Assembly: GCA_003562655.1 (NCBI GenBank)
Contig: PWUC01000106.1
Span: 1-6,674 of the forward strand
DNA length: 6,674 nt
Direction: 5' to 3'
Source: Clostridia bacterium
GTDB lineage: Bacteria; Bacillota_E; SLMV01; PUMD01
Under the pieces are notes generated by a model. The model saw nothing but the letters and a program-made list of their open reading frames with translations, did no database searches and was not told the DNA's origin. Position numbers and translations under genes: made by a program. Position 1 is the stretch's first letter. The number at the start of each line of letters is the position of its first letter. This document shows, one piece after another, positions 5,648-6,674 of this stretch.

Positions 5648-6052
5648 ATGGCCAGGTATCCTGCGTATTCGGTACTGTCGCCCGATGCCGCCGGCATCTC
5701 CAAAAGCGAGCTGGGATTGAACCGGCCAGCAGCCGAAGAGGATTCGGATTCAGTGCGGGCCAGGGTTCGACAGAGTGATGCCCACACCGATGTGGTGTTG
5801 TCCCGGGGGATGTGTCCCACCGGAGGTTATGAACTGGGCGTGCACACGGTTGAGTTCGGGTCGTCGGAGGACGAGTCCGAGGTCGTCATAACCGTGCATC
5901 TTCGTGATCCTGGTCCGACGGACATCGTCACCATGATGACCACCAGACCGACGGCTGTGGTGCGCTTTAGCCGGGGCCTGTTCACAGCGAGACGGGTCAC
6001 TGTGAAAAATGACGAGGGAGACGTGTTGGACAGGGCTGAGATCCATTCCTGA
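5648..6052 (+). CDS. Small protein with a PrcB-C-like domain
   Basis: A 134-residue protein. About residues 45-120 look like the PrcB C-terminal domain: TDVVLSRGMCPTGGYELGV with the P57-T-G-G-Y61 turn, then alternating strands (VVITVHLRDPGPTDIVTMMT), including the P88-G-P90 element that matches the family's PGPG turn, and a basic final strand segment. In Treponema the PrcB lipoprotein stabilises a protease complex. In Bacillota such domains occur in many proteins of unknown role, so function is not assigned. The N-terminus (MARYPAYSVLSPDAAG) has no signal peptide, lipobox or membrane segment, so export is not evident. The first 45 residues look disordered and charged. The start ATG follows GGAGGGAG (5637-5644) closely. 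It lies 94 bases after valS with no terminator between, and 23 bases before the SPOR gene, so co-transcription with both is likely. Its position is where folC often follows valS. Confidence 0.72.
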   Translation: MARYPAYSVLSPDAAGISKSELGLNRPAAEEDSDSVRARVRQSDAHTDVVLSRGMCPTGGYELGVHTVEFGSSEDESEVVITVHLRDPGPTDIVTMMTTRPTAVVRFSRGLFTARRVTVKNDEGDVLDRAEIHS

Positions 6053-6075
6053 GGGTGGAGAAAGGGTGAATCTTC

Positions 6076-6674
6076 ATGGCGCGACACCATCCGCGAAAGG
6101 ATCAGGCTACTTCAATCTGGTCACTGGTCGTTGTGTTTGTCCTTCTCGGCGGTCTGTCTCTGGCAGCGGGCTACTTCGGGGGTCAGTACCTGCTCCGTGG
6201 TTTCACGGGACCCGCGAGGGAGTCTGCGGTCAGTCCCGAGGAGCCCCTGGCCGGCGAGCCTGCGGTAACGGTTTCCGTGGTGGGAGAGTCCATGCCCCTG
6301 TACCGGGTGCAGGCGGGTGCCTTCGGTGAGAGGGTCAACGCGGAGACAAGGAGAGAGGACCTGAACAGCATGGGATATCCTGCCGTCGTATTGCCACCGG
6401 ACGATGGCATGCACAGGGTGATCGTGGCAGTTACCAGCTCCGAGGCGGAAGCAGCGAGGATCGCTGATGCCCTCGATTCACGGAGTCCTCACGCTGCAGC
6501 GCTGTCGTGGGTGATTCCCAGCTTCAGCAGGCAGCTGACTGTCCCATCGGAGCTGGGAGACGGCCTCCAGGCTCTGGTGACAGACCTCGGCGGTCTCCTC
6601 CTGGCAGAGGCTGCCCTGTCCGGCGAGGGGGACATATCGCGCCGGGCTGAGGCCGTGACTGAGCTTTGGGGGCA
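6076..6674 (+). CDS. Membrane-anchored SPOR-domain protein (3' end beyond window)
   Basis: The frame is open from ATG at 6076 through the window end: 199 whole codons plus two bases. A short basic N-terminus (MARHHPRKDQ) precedes one membrane segment (about residues 14-36, SIWSLVVVFVLLGGLSLAAG), predicting a type II protein with its body outside the membrane. After a Pro/Glu/Ala-rich linker comes a SPOR domain (about 76-136): YRVQAGAFGERVNAE, then a helix and MGYPAVVLPPDDGMHRVIVAVTS. SPOR domains bind denuded septal peptidoglycan. About 60 further residues (from about 140) are helical and unassigned. A GGG (6064-6066) lies 9 bases before ATG, a modest ribosome binding site. The arrangement resembles Bacillus spoIIB, a SPOR protein in the valS-folC-maf-radC-mreB neighbourhood. 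A septum or sporulation role is therefore inferred, but orthology is not shown. Confidence 0.84.
   Translation, partial: MARHHPRKDQATSIWSLVVVFVLLGGLSLAAGYFGGQYLLRGFTGPARESAVSPEEPLAGEPAVTVSVVGESMPLYRVQAGAFGERVNAETRREDLNSMGYPAVVLPPDDGMHRVIVAVTSSEAEAARIADALDSRSPHAAALSWVIPSFSRQLTVPSELGDGLQALVTDLGGLLLAEAALSGEGDISRRAEAVTELWG

Overview
The window looks like chromosomal DNA from a GC-rich, anaerobic, probably spore-forming member of the Bacillota (clostridial or Limnochordia/Moorellia-like). The evidence is a T-box riboswitch ahead of valS, a CheX-type chemotaxis phosphatase, a rubrerythrin, strong GGAGG-type ribosome binding sites with frequent GTG starts, and a SPOR-domain membrane protein just downstream of valS, roughly where Bacillus has spoIIB. 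The species cannot be named from this sequence.

Layout. Positions 1-356 (minus strand, cut by the window edge) encode the di-iron domain of a rubrerythrin, with its own promoter at about 394-422. A divergent GNAT acetyltransferase follows at 643-1110 on the plus strand, with an 8-bp inverted repeat just upstream. Positions 1111-1987 hold no convincing intact gene. They contain a stretch that may be a decayed coding region (about 1157-1592), two strong inverted repeats, and an AT-rich promoter-like patch at 1652-1688 that also fits the sigma-28 (motility) pattern. cheX lies at 1988-2467.

Positions 2468-2886 are a regulatory leader: a weak terminator after cheX, a good sigma-A promoter (2569-2597), then a nearly textbook T-box riboswitch (2623-2863). 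The T-box has a GUC (valine) specifier, a stem IIA/B pseudoknot, stem III, and mutually exclusive antiterminator and terminator hairpins. It controls valS (2887-5553), a full-length valyl-tRNA synthetase. Two plus-strand genes follow, perhaps co-transcribed with valS: a small protein with a PrcB-C-like domain (5648-6052), and a membrane-anchored SPOR-domain protein (6076 to beyond the window end).

How the genes relate. When tRNA-Val is uncharged it should bind the leader, stabilise the antiterminator and switch on valS and possibly the downstream genes. The rubrerythrin, GNAT and CheX genes appear to be separate units for oxidative-stress defence, acetyl transfer and chemotaxis. I found no defence system, CRISPR array, insertion sequence, tRNA or rRNA. 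The less ordinary items are the PrcB-like/SPOR pair in place of the usual folC after valS, the altered residue next to the HIGH motif of ValRS, and the unexplained 1111-1987 region.
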